Of a DNA stretch of 64,000 nt, positions 46,690 to 54,866 are shown one piece after another. Origin of the DNA: Halomontanus rarus (GTDB taxonomy: Archaea; Halobacteriota; Halobacteria; Halobacteriales; Natrialbaceae); the NCBI RefSeq assembly GCF_017357405.1, contig NZ_CP071597.1:2480001-2544000 (forward strand), read 5' to 3'. The first letter of the stretch is position 1. Every line of letters starts with the position of its first letter. Below the pieces are notes generated by a model, which saw only the letters and a list, made by a program, of their open reading frames with translations, was not told the origin of the DNA and ran no database searches. A program made the translations under genes and the position numbers.

Positions 46690-47280
46690 ATGAACGACAA
46701 AACCGAGGAACTCCGAGAAATCTTCACCAGTGTCACCGACGGCGAGGCGACCGTCACCGAATCGCAGGAGGCGACGCGGGGCACGCTCGAGAAAGACGAG
46801 GCGACCGTTCAGGAACGCCTCGAGAACGTCATCACGCAGATGCGCGAGCGCTACGAGTTCGAGACGCCGCTGGACGACGACGAGTTGCGCGTCGTCGCTC
46901 GTCGGTTCTACGAGGAGGAATCCGACGCCGACGTCGCGGACGAACTGGACGTCGACGAGGACGACGTCTTCGAGGCGCGGATGTCGCTGCACCTCGTCGG
47001 CGACGAGGACGCCGACGAAGTCGACCTCGTCGCGATCCGCGACCGGGAGGACGACGACGAGGCGCTCGCCGACGAGTACGACGTCTCGGCCGAGCAGATC
47101 CGACGCTACCGTCGCGTCGCGGCCGCCAAAGACGAGTCCCGTGCGGCCAACGACCGCTACCGCGGCGAGTTCGACAGCATCCTCGCGGAGGCCGAGCTCT
47201 CCGAACGGATGGCCAGCGACGTCCGTGAAGACGGACTCGAGGACGCCACCGAAGGGATGGAGACGGACGTCTCGCTGTAG
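46690..47280 (+). CDS. Haloarchaeal acidic conserved protein (annotated elsewhere as conditioned medium-induced protein)
   Basis: A 196-residue soluble, very acidic protein starting MNDKTEELREIFTSVTDGEA. It contains two helix-turn-helix-like segments: RRFYEEESDADVADELDVDE and ALADEYDVSAEQIRRYRRVA. The second looks like a DNA-binding helix pair. I recall similar haloarchaeal proteins named conditioned medium-induced protein 4; that name is from memory and unverified. The upstream TATA box indicates monocistronic, leaderless expression. The Cas4-like gene follows 53 bp later on the same strand. Confidence 0.65.
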   Translation: MNDKTEELREIFTSVTDGEATVTESQEATRGTLEKDEATVQERLENVITQMRERYEFETPLDDDELRVVARRFYEEESDADVADELDVDEDDVFEARMSLHLVGDEDADEVDLVAIRDREDDDEALADEYDVSAEQIRRYRRVAAAKDESRAANDRYRGEFDSILAEAELSERMASDVREDGLEDATEGMETDVSL

Positions 47281-47332
47281 CCGTTTCGTCCCGACCTTTT
47301 TGTACGATGGCGCGGCCAGACCGTCTGTACCC

Positions 47333-48145
47333 GTGCCCGAGTCCGGATCCGAATCCACGTCCGTATCCGCCTCACCGGTCGCGTTCAGCGATCTTCGGAC
47401 GGCTGCCTACTGTCCGCGACAGTGTTACTACCGGCGGCGAGACGCCGAGCGCGAGAGCGGTGGCGACGACGGTACTCGCGGCCCTTCCCTCGAAACCCCC
47501 GACCGCGTCTCGAGGATTCGCTCGCTCGCGTTCCGGTACGCCGACCTCCTCGAGCTGTCCGACGAGGAGCTGGCGGCGCTTCCGATCGCGGTCGGCCCGC
47601 GAACCTATCGCCGAACCCTCGAGGAGAGCCGCGACCGACTCGAGCGCTGGGACGAGCTCCGCGAGCCGGCCGACCGCGACGTCCTCCTGTGCGGGCGCGA
47701 CTGCCGCGGGGTCGTCCACAAGGTGCTCGAAGGTGGCAGGAACGAAGCGGGAGAGCGCGAAGATGGCGGAGAACGAGAGGGAGAGGGTGAGAATACAGAC
47801 GACGACCTGCCAGCCCCCTCGCTCCTCTCGGCGGGCGAACCGCCCGAAAACGGCGTCTGGAAGTCCCAGACCGTCCACGCCGTCGCCGCGGCGAAGGCCC
47901 TGGCCTGGGACCGACAGCGGCCGGTCGAAGTGGCCTACCTCGAGTACCCGGCCTACGGCGTGATTCGTCGACTCGAGCTCACGACGCGGCGGAAGGCGCT
48001 GTACCGGCGGGCACTGCGGACCGTGCGAGAAATCGACGGCCCGCCGGCTCGAGTACAGAACCGCTCGAAGTGCGAGTCCTGCGAGTACGCGCCGGAGTGT
48101 GGGGTTCGGACGCGGACGCTTCGATCGTTGCTGCGGTTGGGATAG
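47333..48145 (+). CDS. Orphan Cas4-like (RecB-family) nuclease
   Basis: About 270 residues from a GTG at 47333, reading PESGSESTSVSASPVAFSDL. It has the Cas4/Dna2 arrangement: an N-terminal Cys (FSDLRTAAYCPRQCYYRRRD), a central basic region, VWKSQTVHAVAAAKALAWDR, the nuclease strand PVEVAYLEYPAYG, and a C-terminal Cys set QNRSKCESCEYAPECGVRTR for a [4Fe-4S] cluster. The central DxxxR part has a low-complexity acidic insert (EREDGGEREGEGEN). No other cas gene or CRISPR array is nearby. A role outside CRISPR, such as repair, is possible. The nuclease residues need alignment to confirm. Confidence 0.75.
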   Translation: MPESGSESTSVSASPVAFSDLRTAAYCPRQCYYRRRDAERESGGDDGTRGPSLETPDRVSRIRSLAFRYADLLELSDEELAALPIAVGPRTYRRTLEESRDRLERWDELREPADRDVLLCGRDCRGVVHKVLEGGRNEAGEREDGGEREGEGENTDDDLPAPSLLSAGEPPENGVWKSQTVHAVAAAKALAWDRQRPVEVAYLEYPAYGVIRRLELTTRRKALYRRALRTVREIDGPPARVQNRSKCESCEYAPECGVRTRTLRSLLRLG

Positions 48146-48278
48146 TGTCTGTCAGCGAGTCGTACCGGGCCCGCCTCGACGGCAGCCACCGACATCGGTG
48201 CGGTCACTGGTTCGTAGCGAATCTCGTTCGTATACACGACGCTCCGATCGCCCCGTCGACGCTCACGATTTCCAATAG

Positions 48279-48284
48279 GTATAT
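48279..48284 (+). promoter_or_regulatory. TATA-like box ahead of the structured RNA
   Basis: In AATAGGTATATGTTCC the TATATG core lies about 25-30 bp before the predicted folded RNA, so transcription would begin near 48305, just before its first stem. Confidence 0.4.
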
Positions 48285-48309
48285 GTTCCTACAGGAGTAA
48301 CATTTAGAC

Positions 48310-48389
48310 GGAAGCCACCGATCCAAAACGGCCGCAGGGGGCATGCGCTGAAATGCCCCGGGTGGACCAACACCCGAGACGTGGCTTCC
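48310..48389 (+). ncRNA. Candidate structured RNA, three-way junction, 5' of a zinc-ribbon gene
   Basis: Closing stem GGAAGCCAC (48310-48318) with GTGGCTTCC (48381-48389), nine perfect pairs. Inside are two hairpins in tandem: GGGGCAT/ATGCCCC with loop GCGCTGAA (48338-48359) and GGGTG/CACCC with loop GACCAA (48360-48375). The 5' strand keeps an 18-base single-stranded stretch (CGATCCAAAACGG). A further hairpin, CGAGAC-ATAAAC-GTCTCG, lies at 48429-48446. It has no match I can name among riboswitches or guide RNAs. It could be a cis-regulatory leader or a free small RNA; the strand is inferred from the TATA box and the downstream gene. Confidence 0.5.
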
Positions 48390-48519
48390 AAACGCGCAGC
48401 TTCGAAGCCATGTTTGCATTGCTTCTCTCGAGACATAAACGTCTCGCACGACTGGCGTATCGTTCACGACCGACAGCCATCGCTCCTCGAGCCCCGCGAC
48501 GGGCGGTTCGGAGGCTCGG

Positions 48520-48672
48520 ATGAGCGAGGATACCGACCTCGAGGTGACCGACGGGACACCGGATCGCACGTGTCCGAAGTGTGGCGACCCGATCGTTCAG
48601 GTGACCGTGAGAGGGCCGAGCGATCGAGCCTTCGGCCCCTGCGGGTGTCGGATTCCGGACGTCGACCGCTAG
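48520..48672 (+). CDS. 50-residue zinc-ribbon protein
   Basis: Peptide MSEDTDLEVTDGTPDRTCPK, then CGDPIVQVTVRGPSDRAFGP and CGCRIPDVDR. The CPKCG and CGC pairs, 19 residues apart, form a complete one-zinc ribbon. Haloarchaea carry many such zinc-finger microproteins with roles in regulation or motility; the role here is unknown. It starts more than 200 nt after the apparent promoter, unusual in a lineage with mostly leaderless messages, and the intervening leader contains the folded RNA. Confidence 0.65.
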   Translation: MSEDTDLEVTDGTPDRTCPKCGDPIVQVTVRGPSDRAFGPCGCRIPDVDR

Positions 48673-48786
48673 TCGGCACCCGACACTCCTCGAGGAACCT
48701 CCTCACTCGAAACCACTACCGTTTCTGCGTACGCTCGGTCCCTGATCTGGTCACCGAAATCGTATCCTGACGCGCGGACGCCGACC

Positions 48787-49368
48787 TCAGTTCTCCGCCA
48801 GCCACCGCTCGATCTCGTCCGCCAGCGCACCTCGCCGGTGAATCGTCCCGCTCGAGACGTCCACCACCGTACTCTCGGTGCCGGGCGTCTCCCCGGTATC
48901 GAGGACGGTCGCCGCCTCGAGCACCCGCTCGTCCAGTTCCTCCACCCGCCTGACGCTCCCCCGCCCGCTCCGGTTCGCGCTCGTCGCCGTGATCGGCGTC
49001 TCGCTCCGCTCGCACAACTCGAGGGCGATTTCGCAGTCGGGGACGCGAACGCCGACTCGCTCCCGTCCCGCGGTGAGAACGTCCGGAACCGTGTCCCTGC
49101 GCTCGCAGAGCACCGTTACGGGTCCCGGGAGAAAGGCGTCCATAAATCGCCGCTCGCGATCGGTGGCGTGGACGTACTCGAGGGCTGCCTCCACGTCTGG
49201 AACGGCCAGCGAGATCGGTTTCTCTCGGTTTCGGCCTTTCACTTCGAAGACGCGCTCGACGGCCGCCGGCTCGAGGGCGTCCGCGCCGAGGCCGTAGACG
49301 GTTTCGGTGGGGTAGACGACGAGTTCACCGTTCCGAATCGCCCGCGCTGCGGTTGCGACGTCGCTCAT
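48787..49368 (-). CDS. Threonylcarbamoyl-AMP synthase (TsaC/Sua5, YrdC domain)
   Basis: Makes the threonylcarbamoyl-AMP used for t6A37 in tRNAs. It is about 193 residues, the short TsaC form without the Sua5 tail, from the ATG at 49368 (MSDVATAARAIRNGELVVYP). Motifs are the YrdC hallmark: VYPTETVYGLGADALEPAAV, VFEVKGRNREKPISLAVPDV, FLPGPVTVLCERRDTVPDVL, RVGVRVPDCEIALELCERSE and PITATSANRSGRGSV. The genes for the second step (Kae1 etc.) are not in view. Confidence 0.95.
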   Translation of the reverse strand: MSDVATAARAIRNGELVVYPTETVYGLGADALEPAAVERVFEVKGRNREKPISLAVPDVEAALEYVHATDRERRFMDAFLPGPVTVLCERRDTVPDVLTAGRERVGVRVPDCEIALELCERSETPITATSANRSGRGSVRRVEELDERVLEAATVLDTGETPGTESTVVDVSSGTIHRRGALADEIERWLAEN

Positions 49369-49433
49369 GAGGGACAGTCGGGCCGTGGCGGGCAAAAACG
49401 TACTGCGTTCGGTTTCTCTTCGGGGTCGGCGAT

Positions 49434-49946
49434 TCACTCCTCGAGGCCGAGAACGTCCTCGAGCGCGTCGTAGTCCGGAAACTCGGGCCACTCGCTCGCG
49501 ACCCACGCGTGCTCGACGGTGCGGTCGCCGTCGACGACGAACACGGCGGGACGGGGTTCGCTCACGCCGGTCATCCCGTCGAGGCCGTGGGCGACGCCGT
49601 AGGCCTCGGCGACGCCGTTTCCGGGGTCGCTGAACAGGTCGAACGGCAGGTTGCGCTCGTCGACGAACCGCTTGTGGTCGTAGGGAGTCGAGATCGTGAC
49701 GCCGACGACGGTCGCGTCGACCGCCTCCCACCCGCGTTCGACCAGTTCGTCCCAGATATATCGGGCGAGGAAGGAGCCGTCCATCGGCGTGAACACGAGG
49801 ACGACCCGTCCGCCCGCGGCGAGTTCGGAGAGCGATCGATCCTCCCAGTACTCGTCTCCGACCAGCGGGCGGGTGAAGTCCGGCGCCGTCTCGCCCGGTT
49901 CGGGGTGGTCTGCGGGCTCGAGGTCGACGACGTCGAAGTCGGGCAT
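49434..49946 (-). CDS. Peroxiredoxin-fold protein without any cysteine
   Basis: 170 residues of the AhpC/TSA thioredoxin-fold type: GETAPDFTRPLVGDEYWEDR, GGRVVLVFTPMDGSFLARYI, GVTISTPYDHKRFVDERNLP, FDLFSDPGNGVAEAYGV and RPAVFVVDGDRTVEHAWVAS. Peroxiredoxins need a peroxidatic Cys in the PxxxTxxC loop; here that loop is FTPMDGSFLARY, and the entire protein contains no Cys. It cannot act as a thiol peroxidase. It starts in a TAATG overlap with the glutaredoxin-like gene, so the two are made together. It may be a structural or regulatory paralogue. Confidence 0.85.
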   Translation of the reverse strand: MPDFDVVDLEPADHPEPGETAPDFTRPLVGDEYWEDRSLSELAAGGRVVLVFTPMDGSFLARYIWDELVERGWEAVDATVVGVTISTPYDHKRFVDERNLPFDLFSDPGNGVAEAYGVAHGLDGMTGVSEPRPAVFVVDGDRTVEHAWVASEWPEFPDYDALEDVLGLEE

Positions 49947-50311
49947 TAGTCGTCACCTCCGTTTTCGTTCTCGTTCCTGTTCTCGTTCTCGTTCCCGTTT
50001 TCGTTCCCGTTCCTGTTCGACCCCGATTCTGCGTCCGCTTCTGATCCCGGGCCGTAAACGCGCTCGAGATACTCCACGATGTTCCCGCTCTCGGCCATCG
50101 TCACGCCCGTGTTCTCGTCGACGACGACGGGGACAGTGCGCACGCCCGCGACACGTTTCACGACGTTGCGTTTCGAGTGGAGCGGTTCGACGAATCGCGA
50201 CTGATACTCGAGGTCGTACGTCTGGAGCAGTCGGGTGACCCGTTCGCAGAACGGACACCCCTGCAAGCGATAGAACGTGATCGGTACGTCCGCGGTCGAT
50301 CCCTCTCTCAT
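49946..50311 (-). CDS. Glutaredoxin/GST-N-like thiol protein
   Basis: About 121 residues from the ATG at 50311 (MREGSTADVPITFYRLQGCP). The active motif CPFC is intact (GCPFCERVTRLLQTYDLEYQ), followed by the cis-Pro region VRTVPVVVDENTGVTMAESG and the helix NIVEYLERVYG, typical of the glutaredoxin/GST N-terminal fold. The C-terminal 35 residues are an Asn/Glu/Gly tract coded by hexamer repeats at 49960-50035. It is likely a cytoplasmic disulfide reductase or glutathione-like (gamma-glutamylcysteine) partner. It precedes and overlaps the Cys-less peroxiredoxin-like gene. Confidence 0.85.
   Translation of the reverse strand: MREGSTADVPITFYRLQGCPFCERVTRLLQTYDLEYQSRFVEPLHSKRNVVKRVAGVRTVPVVVDENTGVTMAESGNIVEYLERVYGPGSEADAESGSNRNGNENGNENENRNENENGGDD
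49960..50020. repeat. TCGTTC/TTCCCG hexamer tract inside the glutaredoxin-like gene
   Basis: About ten imperfect copies of a hexamer (minus strand GAACGA/GAACGG) encode the NENG/NGNE-type tail. It is one of several hexamer arrays in the window that lengthen protein linkers. Confidence 0.6.
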
Positions 50312-50417
50312 ACCCGATCGTTCGAGAAGATTGCCGGTAAACGTGTCGTCTCGTTCGTCTCGAGCGGGAAAAAAGCGGAAAGCGTTAATCAAACGGGTGA
50401 TAAACGTCACGTAGTCA

Positions 50418-51803
50418 ATGGTGTTGTCTCCGCTCTTCGAGATCGCGCTCGCCACCTACGAGGTCCCGTTCGTCGGCCTCGAGATCGGTCAGGAACTCGT
50501 AACGATCGGGGGTACCATCACGATCGTGATCCTCATCGCTCTGTCGGGATTTTTCTCCTCCTCGGAGATCGCGATGTTCTCGCTCCCGAAACACCGCGTC
50601 GACGGATTGGTCGAAGAGGGCATCCCTGGTGCACGACGCGTGAAGGCGCTGAAGGAGGACCCACACCGACTGCTCGTGACGATTCTCGTCGGGAACAACA
50701 TCGTCAACATCGCGATGTCCTCGATCGCGACGGCCATTCTGTCGATCTACTTCGGGGGGCTCGTCGGCGTCCTGCTCGCGACGTTCGGCATCACCGCCAT
50801 CGTCCTGCTGTTCGGCGAGAGCGCGCCCAAGTCCTACGCCGTCGAGAACACCGAATCGTGGTCGGTCCGCGTCGCGAGACCGCTGAAAATAACCGAGTAC
50901 CTGCTCTTACCGCTCGTCGTCATCTTCGACTACCTCACCCGTCAGATCAACCGCCTCACCGGCTCGACCGGCTCGATCGAGACGCCGTACGTCACCCGCG
51001 ACGAGATTCAGGGGATGATCGAGTCCGGCGAGCGCGAGGGCGTCCTCGAGGAGGAAGAACACGAGATGCTCCAGCGCATCTTCCGATTCAACAACACCAT
51101 CGTCAAGGAGGTGATGACCCCGCGACTGGACATGACCGCCGTGCCCAAAGACGCCGAGGTCGGCGAGGCCATCGAGACCTGTATCCAGAGCGGTCACGCC
51201 CGGATTCCGGTCTACGAGGGCAGTCTCGACAACGTGCAGGGCGTCGTCCACATCCGTGATCTCGTGCGCGATCTCAACTACGGCGAGACCACGGACCTCG
51301 AGTTAGAGGACCTGATCCAGCCGACCCTGCACGTGCCCGAGTCGAAGAACGTCGACGAGCTGCTCGCGGAGATGCGCGAAGCCCGCATGCACATGGTCAT
51401 CGTCATCGACGAGTTCGGCACCACCGAAGGGCTGGTGACCATGGAGGACATGATCGAGGAGATCGTCGGCGAAATCCTGGAGGGCGGCGAGGAGGAACCG
51501 GTCGAGTACATCGACGACGACACCGTCCTCGTCCGCGGCGAGGTCAACATCGAGGACGTCAACGAGGCCCTCGAGATCGAACTCCCGGAGGGCGAGGAGT
51601 TCGAGACCATCGCCGGCTTCATCTTCAACCGCGCCGGCCGCCTCGTCGAGCAGGGCGAGGAGATCGAGTTCAACAGCGTCCGCATCACGATCGAGGACGT
51701 CGAGAACACGCGAATCATGAAGGCTCGAGTGTCGAAGCTCGAGTCGGAATCCGTCGACGAGGAGACCGTTGAAGAGGAGAGCGTGCGTTCGCTCGAGGAG
51801 TGA
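50418..51803 (+). CDS. CNNM/CorC-type membrane protein with CBS pair
   Basis: A 461-residue membrane protein of the HlyC/CorC (DUF21) family, thought to handle divalent cations such as Mg2+. The DUF21 part (about 30-200) has ALSGFFSSSEIAMFSLPKHR, LVTILVGNNIVNIAMSSIAT and TAIVLLFGESAPKSYAVENT. A CBS pair (about 215-335) includes VKEVMTPRLDMTAVPKDAEV and HMVIVIDEFGTTEGLVTMED. The CorC_HlyC domain (about 355-440) ends in EFNSVRITIEDVENTRIMKA. A GTTAATC-type box about 30 bp upstream could be the promoter. Confidence 0.9.
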   Translation: MVLSPLFEIALATYEVPFVGLEIGQELVTIGGTITIVILIALSGFFSSSEIAMFSLPKHRVDGLVEEGIPGARRVKALKEDPHRLLVTILVGNNIVNIAMSSIATAILSIYFGGLVGVLLATFGITAIVLLFGESAPKSYAVENTESWSVRVARPLKITEYLLLPLVVIFDYLTRQINRLTGSTGSIETPYVTRDEIQGMIESGEREGVLEEEEHEMLQRIFRFNNTIVKEVMTPRLDMTAVPKDAEVGEAIETCIQSGHARIPVYEGSLDNVQGVVHIRDLVRDLNYGETTDLELEDLIQPTLHVPESKNVDELLAEMREARMHMVIVIDEFGTTEGLVTMEDMIEEIVGEILEGGEEEPVEYIDDDTVLVRGEVNIEDVNEALEIELPEGEEFETIAGFIFNRAGRLVEQGEEIEFNSVRITIEDVENTRIMKARVSKLESESVDEETVEEESVRSLEE

Positions 51804-51921
51804 GTGACTGCCGGTCGTTCCCCCGGCCCGAATCCGATGCTGCTCTCGCCCAGTCGTCTCCTATACGACCGTTTCTCGTCACTCTTAGCTTTCCGCTCTC
51901 TACTCTCCGCTCGTTTCCGAT

Positions 51922-52626
51922 CTACGGTCGCGTCCCGACGACACCCTGTACCTCGCGTGCGACCTCCGGCGGCACGACGAGCCGCCGCGGTCCGGGAACG
52001 TACTGTCCGTCGGGCTGGGCGTACTCGAGCGTCAACACCGCCGCATCGCCGATCCGGCGAACCGACACGCCTTCGATGTGCTCGAGATCGACCGCTTCGT
52101 CGGGGTCGTGAAGGTAGAGCCGCCGTTCCTCGAGATCGAGCGTGCCGACCGACTGGAGGAACACCGAGAGCACGATCGCGACCAGCGCGAGCGGGAGCGT
52201 CAGCGCGGCCAGTCCCGTGAACGGGCCGGCACCGATCGCCAACAGCTCGTACTCGACGACGAGCCGTCCGGCCGCCATCAGCGCGCCGATGACGGCGAGC
52301 ATCGCGATCGTTCCGAGGGCGGCGTCCATCGCCCGTCTGAGGCCCGCCCCAGTCGGATTCGTGACCGGGAGCCCGCTGGTCAGTCGCTCGAGGTGCCGTT
52401 CGGTGTTCCCGCTGACGGCGAGCGCGAGGATCGTCACGACGACCGCGGCGAAGGCGGCGGCGACGACCGATTGTCCGCCAGTCTGGCCCGCCAGATCGAA
52501 CAGTCGCCAGAAGACGACGATGACGATGGCCGCGAAGAACGTGCCGACGCCGAGTGACCACAGCACGCGGACGGTTCGAGAGGTGGTGGGGTCCCGCCGC
52601 CACTGTACCGTTCGGGAGTCGTCCAT
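51922..52626 (-). CDS. Haloarchaeal membrane protein with C-terminal PH-like part
   Basis: About 234 residues from the ATG at 52626 (MDDSRTVQWRRDPTTSRTVR). Four hydrophobic helices fall into two pairs, separated by a loop with TERHLERLTSGLPVTNPTGA. A soluble C-terminal domain of about 70 residues follows (DLEERRLYLHDPDEAVDLEH to the end), with alternating strands like a PH or DUF-type cap. Family not recognised. It is divergent from the acidic protein gene at 52925. Confidence 0.6.
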   Translation of the reverse strand: MDDSRTVQWRRDPTTSRTVRVLWSLGVGTFFAAIVIVVFWRLFDLAGQTGGQSVVAAAFAAVVVTILALAVSGNTERHLERLTSGLPVTNPTGAGLRRAMDAALGTIAMLAVIGALMAAGRLVVEYELLAIGAGPFTGLAALTLPLALVAIVLSVFLQSVGTLDLEERRLYLHDPDEAVDLEHIEGVSVRRIGDAAVLTLEYAQPDGQYVPGPRRLVVPPEVAREVQGVVGTRP

Positions 52627-52924
52627 GGATCGTACTCGCCGTCGTGCGGGTAAAGACCGTTCGGTCTCCGCCACTCGAGCGTTGGCCACCCTACCGGGTG
52701 ATCGTACTCGCCGTCGTGATCCCGACTCGTTTCCCGGCGGGATGGACGGTCTCGTTCGAGGCTCGCCACCCGAGGCTCGAGGTTCGGGATTCGATGCTCG
52801 AGACCGATGACTCGGGGCTCGTGATTCGGGGCCGACGGTCGAGGATCACGCCCGACACGAGTCGGTGTCGGTGTCGGTGTCTGCAACCCGAGACACTACC
52901 CATCTGGAGCACCTGCGTTCACCC

Positions 52925-53362
52925 ATGGTCGACGACAATCTCGAACTCGAGCGGGACGTCGGGCGGGCGACGATCGTCTACGAGACGCCGGACGAGAGCA
53001 TCGAGGAGACGACCGTTCCGAACGAGCACATCGCGTACTTTCAGGATCACTGGATCATCAAGACCGGCGAGGACGAGGAGGGACGGGATCTGGTACGGCG
53101 GATTCCCGCCCAGCGAGTGTATCACGTCGAACGGACCGTCGAGGAGTTCGCGGAGGAGGTCAAGACGGTCCGCGATCAGGTCGAGTCGTTCGCCGCCGAC
53201 CTCCGGACGAAAATCCCCGTCGGCGGTGGGGGTGGCGACGAGAGTCGATCCAAGCGCGAGAGTGCGGGTGACGTGGGGCCGATCAATATCGACATCAGAG
53301 AGGGTGAGGAGAGTGGGGACGGTGAGGGGGACGACACGACCGACGACGACGACCTGACGTAA
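52925..53362 (+). CDS. Haloarchaeal acidic protein of unknown function
   Basis: 145 residues from the ATG at 52925 (MVDDNLELERDVGRATIVYE). An all-beta start with IAYFQDHWIIKTGEDEEGRD is followed by a helix rich in charged residues (ERTVEEFAEEVKTVRDQVES) and a disordered Gly/Asp tail. It is probably cytoplasmic. Similar proteins appear in other haloarchaea by my recollection, without function. It is convergent with the phosphate permease gene. Confidence 0.6.
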   Translation: MVDDNLELERDVGRATIVYETPDESIEETTVPNEHIAYFQDHWIIKTGEDEEGRDLVRRIPAQRVYHVERTVEEFAEEVKTVRDQVESFAADLRTKIPVGGGGGDESRSKRESAGDVGPINIDIREGEESGDGEGDDTTDDDDLT

Positions 53363-53450
53363 GCCGGGAAACTGAACGTTTCGATCAGCGTCCCGTTTCG
53401 GGTAGTAAACGACCACGTGTCGGTCGCTCGTGGGACTTCCAAAGCGCGCT

Positions 53451-54650
53451 CTACAGGATCAGCGCGTCGACGGCCACGTACCCGACGTAGGAGACGCCGA
53501 GCGAGAGCGCGAGCGAAAGCACCCACGCCAGCACGGTGTACCCCATCTTTTGGGCGCTCACGCCGCCGCCGCCGCCGGCGCCCGCCGCGGCGTAGCCGCT
53601 ACCGATGATCGAACTGACGATAATCTCGTTGAACGAGACCGGGATGCCGTACAGAACGGCGGTCTGGGCGATCGCGAACGACGGCATGAGCGCGGCGATC
53701 GACCGGCGAGGGCCCAGCGAGGAGTAGTCCTGCGAGATCGCCTTGATCATCCGCGGTGCGCCGGTCCACGAACCCAACAGGAGTCCGAAGCCGCCGCCGA
53801 ACAGTAACGCCAGCAGCGGGATCTCGAGGTCGCCCGACAGCGGGATCAGCGGCCCGATCGCGAGTCCAACCTGACTGCCGCCCGCGGAGAACGCGACGAG
53901 CGCACCGAGGATGAGAAGGAAGTGGCGCTCGCCGCGGTCGAGGTCGGTTCGCAAGTCGAGTGCGAGCATACCTGCCCACAGCGCCATGATTACGGCCGTC
54001 GTCACGGCGACGCCGACCAGTTGCGGGCCGGGGAGTAACTCGCCGGTTGCGACGGCGACCGAGGCGCCACCGGCGTCCGCCGGACCGAGTACTGCGAATT
54101 CGATGTTCGCGACGATCGCGCCGATGATCGCGGCGAGGCCGATGATGAGGTATCGCTCCGGTATCGGTTCGTCGCGGAGCAGTCGCGCGATGGCGTAGGC
54201 GAGGCCGCCGCCGACGAACGGCGTCAGGATCCACAGCGCCGCGATCTCCTGATACTTCGCCCACGCGGGGGCCCCGCCCATCGCGAGTCCGACGCCGATG
54301 ACCGCCCCCGTGACCGTGAACGCCGTCGCTATCGGATACCCCGCGAAGACGCCGATCGCCACGAGCGCCGCGGCGATCGTCAGTCCGATCGTCGCCGCTT
54401 CCGGCGAGAGAACGACGTTTCGGACGAGTTCGTTGCCGACCGCTTCGGAGACGTTCGCGCCCTGCAAAACGGCTCCCGCGAATCCCAGAATTCCGACGAT
54501 GAAGCCCGCTCGCATCACCGAAATCGCGTTTGCACCCACTGCAGGAGCGAACGGCGTCGACCCGCTCGAGCCAGCGCCGATCGCCCAGGCCATGAAGAGA
54601 CTCGCAGCCGCGGCCACGGCGAAGGTTCCTAACGTCGCGACGTCGACCAT
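53451..54650 (-). CDS. PiT-family inorganic phosphate permease
   Basis: A 399-residue membrane transporter expected to import phosphate with a cation. The N-terminal segment FMAWAIGAGSSGSTPFAPAV, GANAISVMRAGF corresponds to the conserved GANDVANAF region of PiT, though the usual N-D pair is not intact (GAGSSGS). A second repeat with LVAFSAGGSQVGLAIGPLIP and ALMPSFAIAQTAVLYGIPVS is the PiT C-terminal signature in variant form. Ten or more helices are visible. No phoU-like gene adjoins. The substrate could be another anion given the altered motif. Confidence 0.8.
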   Translation of the reverse strand: MVDVATLGTFAVAAAASLFMAWAIGAGSSGSTPFAPAVGANAISVMRAGFIVGILGFAGAVLQGANVSEAVGNELVRNVVLSPEAATIGLTIAAALVAIGVFAGYPIATAFTVTGAVIGVGLAMGGAPAWAKYQEIAALWILTPFVGGGLAYAIARLLRDEPIPERYLIIGLAAIIGAIVANIEFAVLGPADAGGASVAVATGELLPGPQLVGVAVTTAVIMALWAGMLALDLRTDLDRGERHFLLILGALVAFSAGGSQVGLAIGPLIPLSGDLEIPLLALLFGGGFGLLLGSWTGAPRMIKAISQDYSSLGPRRSIAALMPSFAIAQTAVLYGIPVSFNEIIVSSIIGSGYAAAGAGGGGGVSAQKMGYTVLAWVLSLALSLGVSYVGYVAVDALIL

Positions 54651-54822
54651 CTGAATCTATCTGCGCTTACTGGCGGCCCCTACAAGTGTGTGCCGGCCTG
54701 TCTTCGTCTCGTTTCCGCAGGTGGTGTCTGCGTCCGGTTCCAGCGTCGCTCCTCGAGTTGTTCACTTACATACAAATGTCCAGTAAAATATACGGATAGT
54801 GTATTCATGACGAACTCTTACG

Positions 54823-54834
54823 GAATATATCTTA
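54823..54834 (+). promoter_or_regulatory. TATA-like box of the amino acid ABC operon
   Basis: The AT-rich box ATATATCTTAACC lies about 35-45 bp before the binding-protein ATG, which also has a weak GGCGGAG Shine-Dalgarno-like site. Confidence 0.4.
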
Positions 54835-54866
54835 ACCATTAAGAAGGTACCGGCGGAGTAGTAGAC

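Noticed and set aside
46730..47332. N-terminal extension of the Cas4-like frame by 200 codons
   Set aside because: It is the +1 frame of the acidic protein gene at 46690-47280 and reads Ser/Arg/Thr-rich; the GTG at 47333 is a better start.
48310..48389. TPP or cobalamin riboswitch, hammerhead ribozyme, H/ACA guide
   Set aside because: The conserved cores (CUGAGA/ACCUGAUCUGG, CUGAUGA...GAAA, or a 3' ACA with hinge) are missing, and the stems differ.
47281..48510. Possible CRISPR array near the Cas4-like gene
   Set aside because: No direct repeats with regular spacing were seen on inspection; the structured segment is an inverted-repeat fold, not an array.
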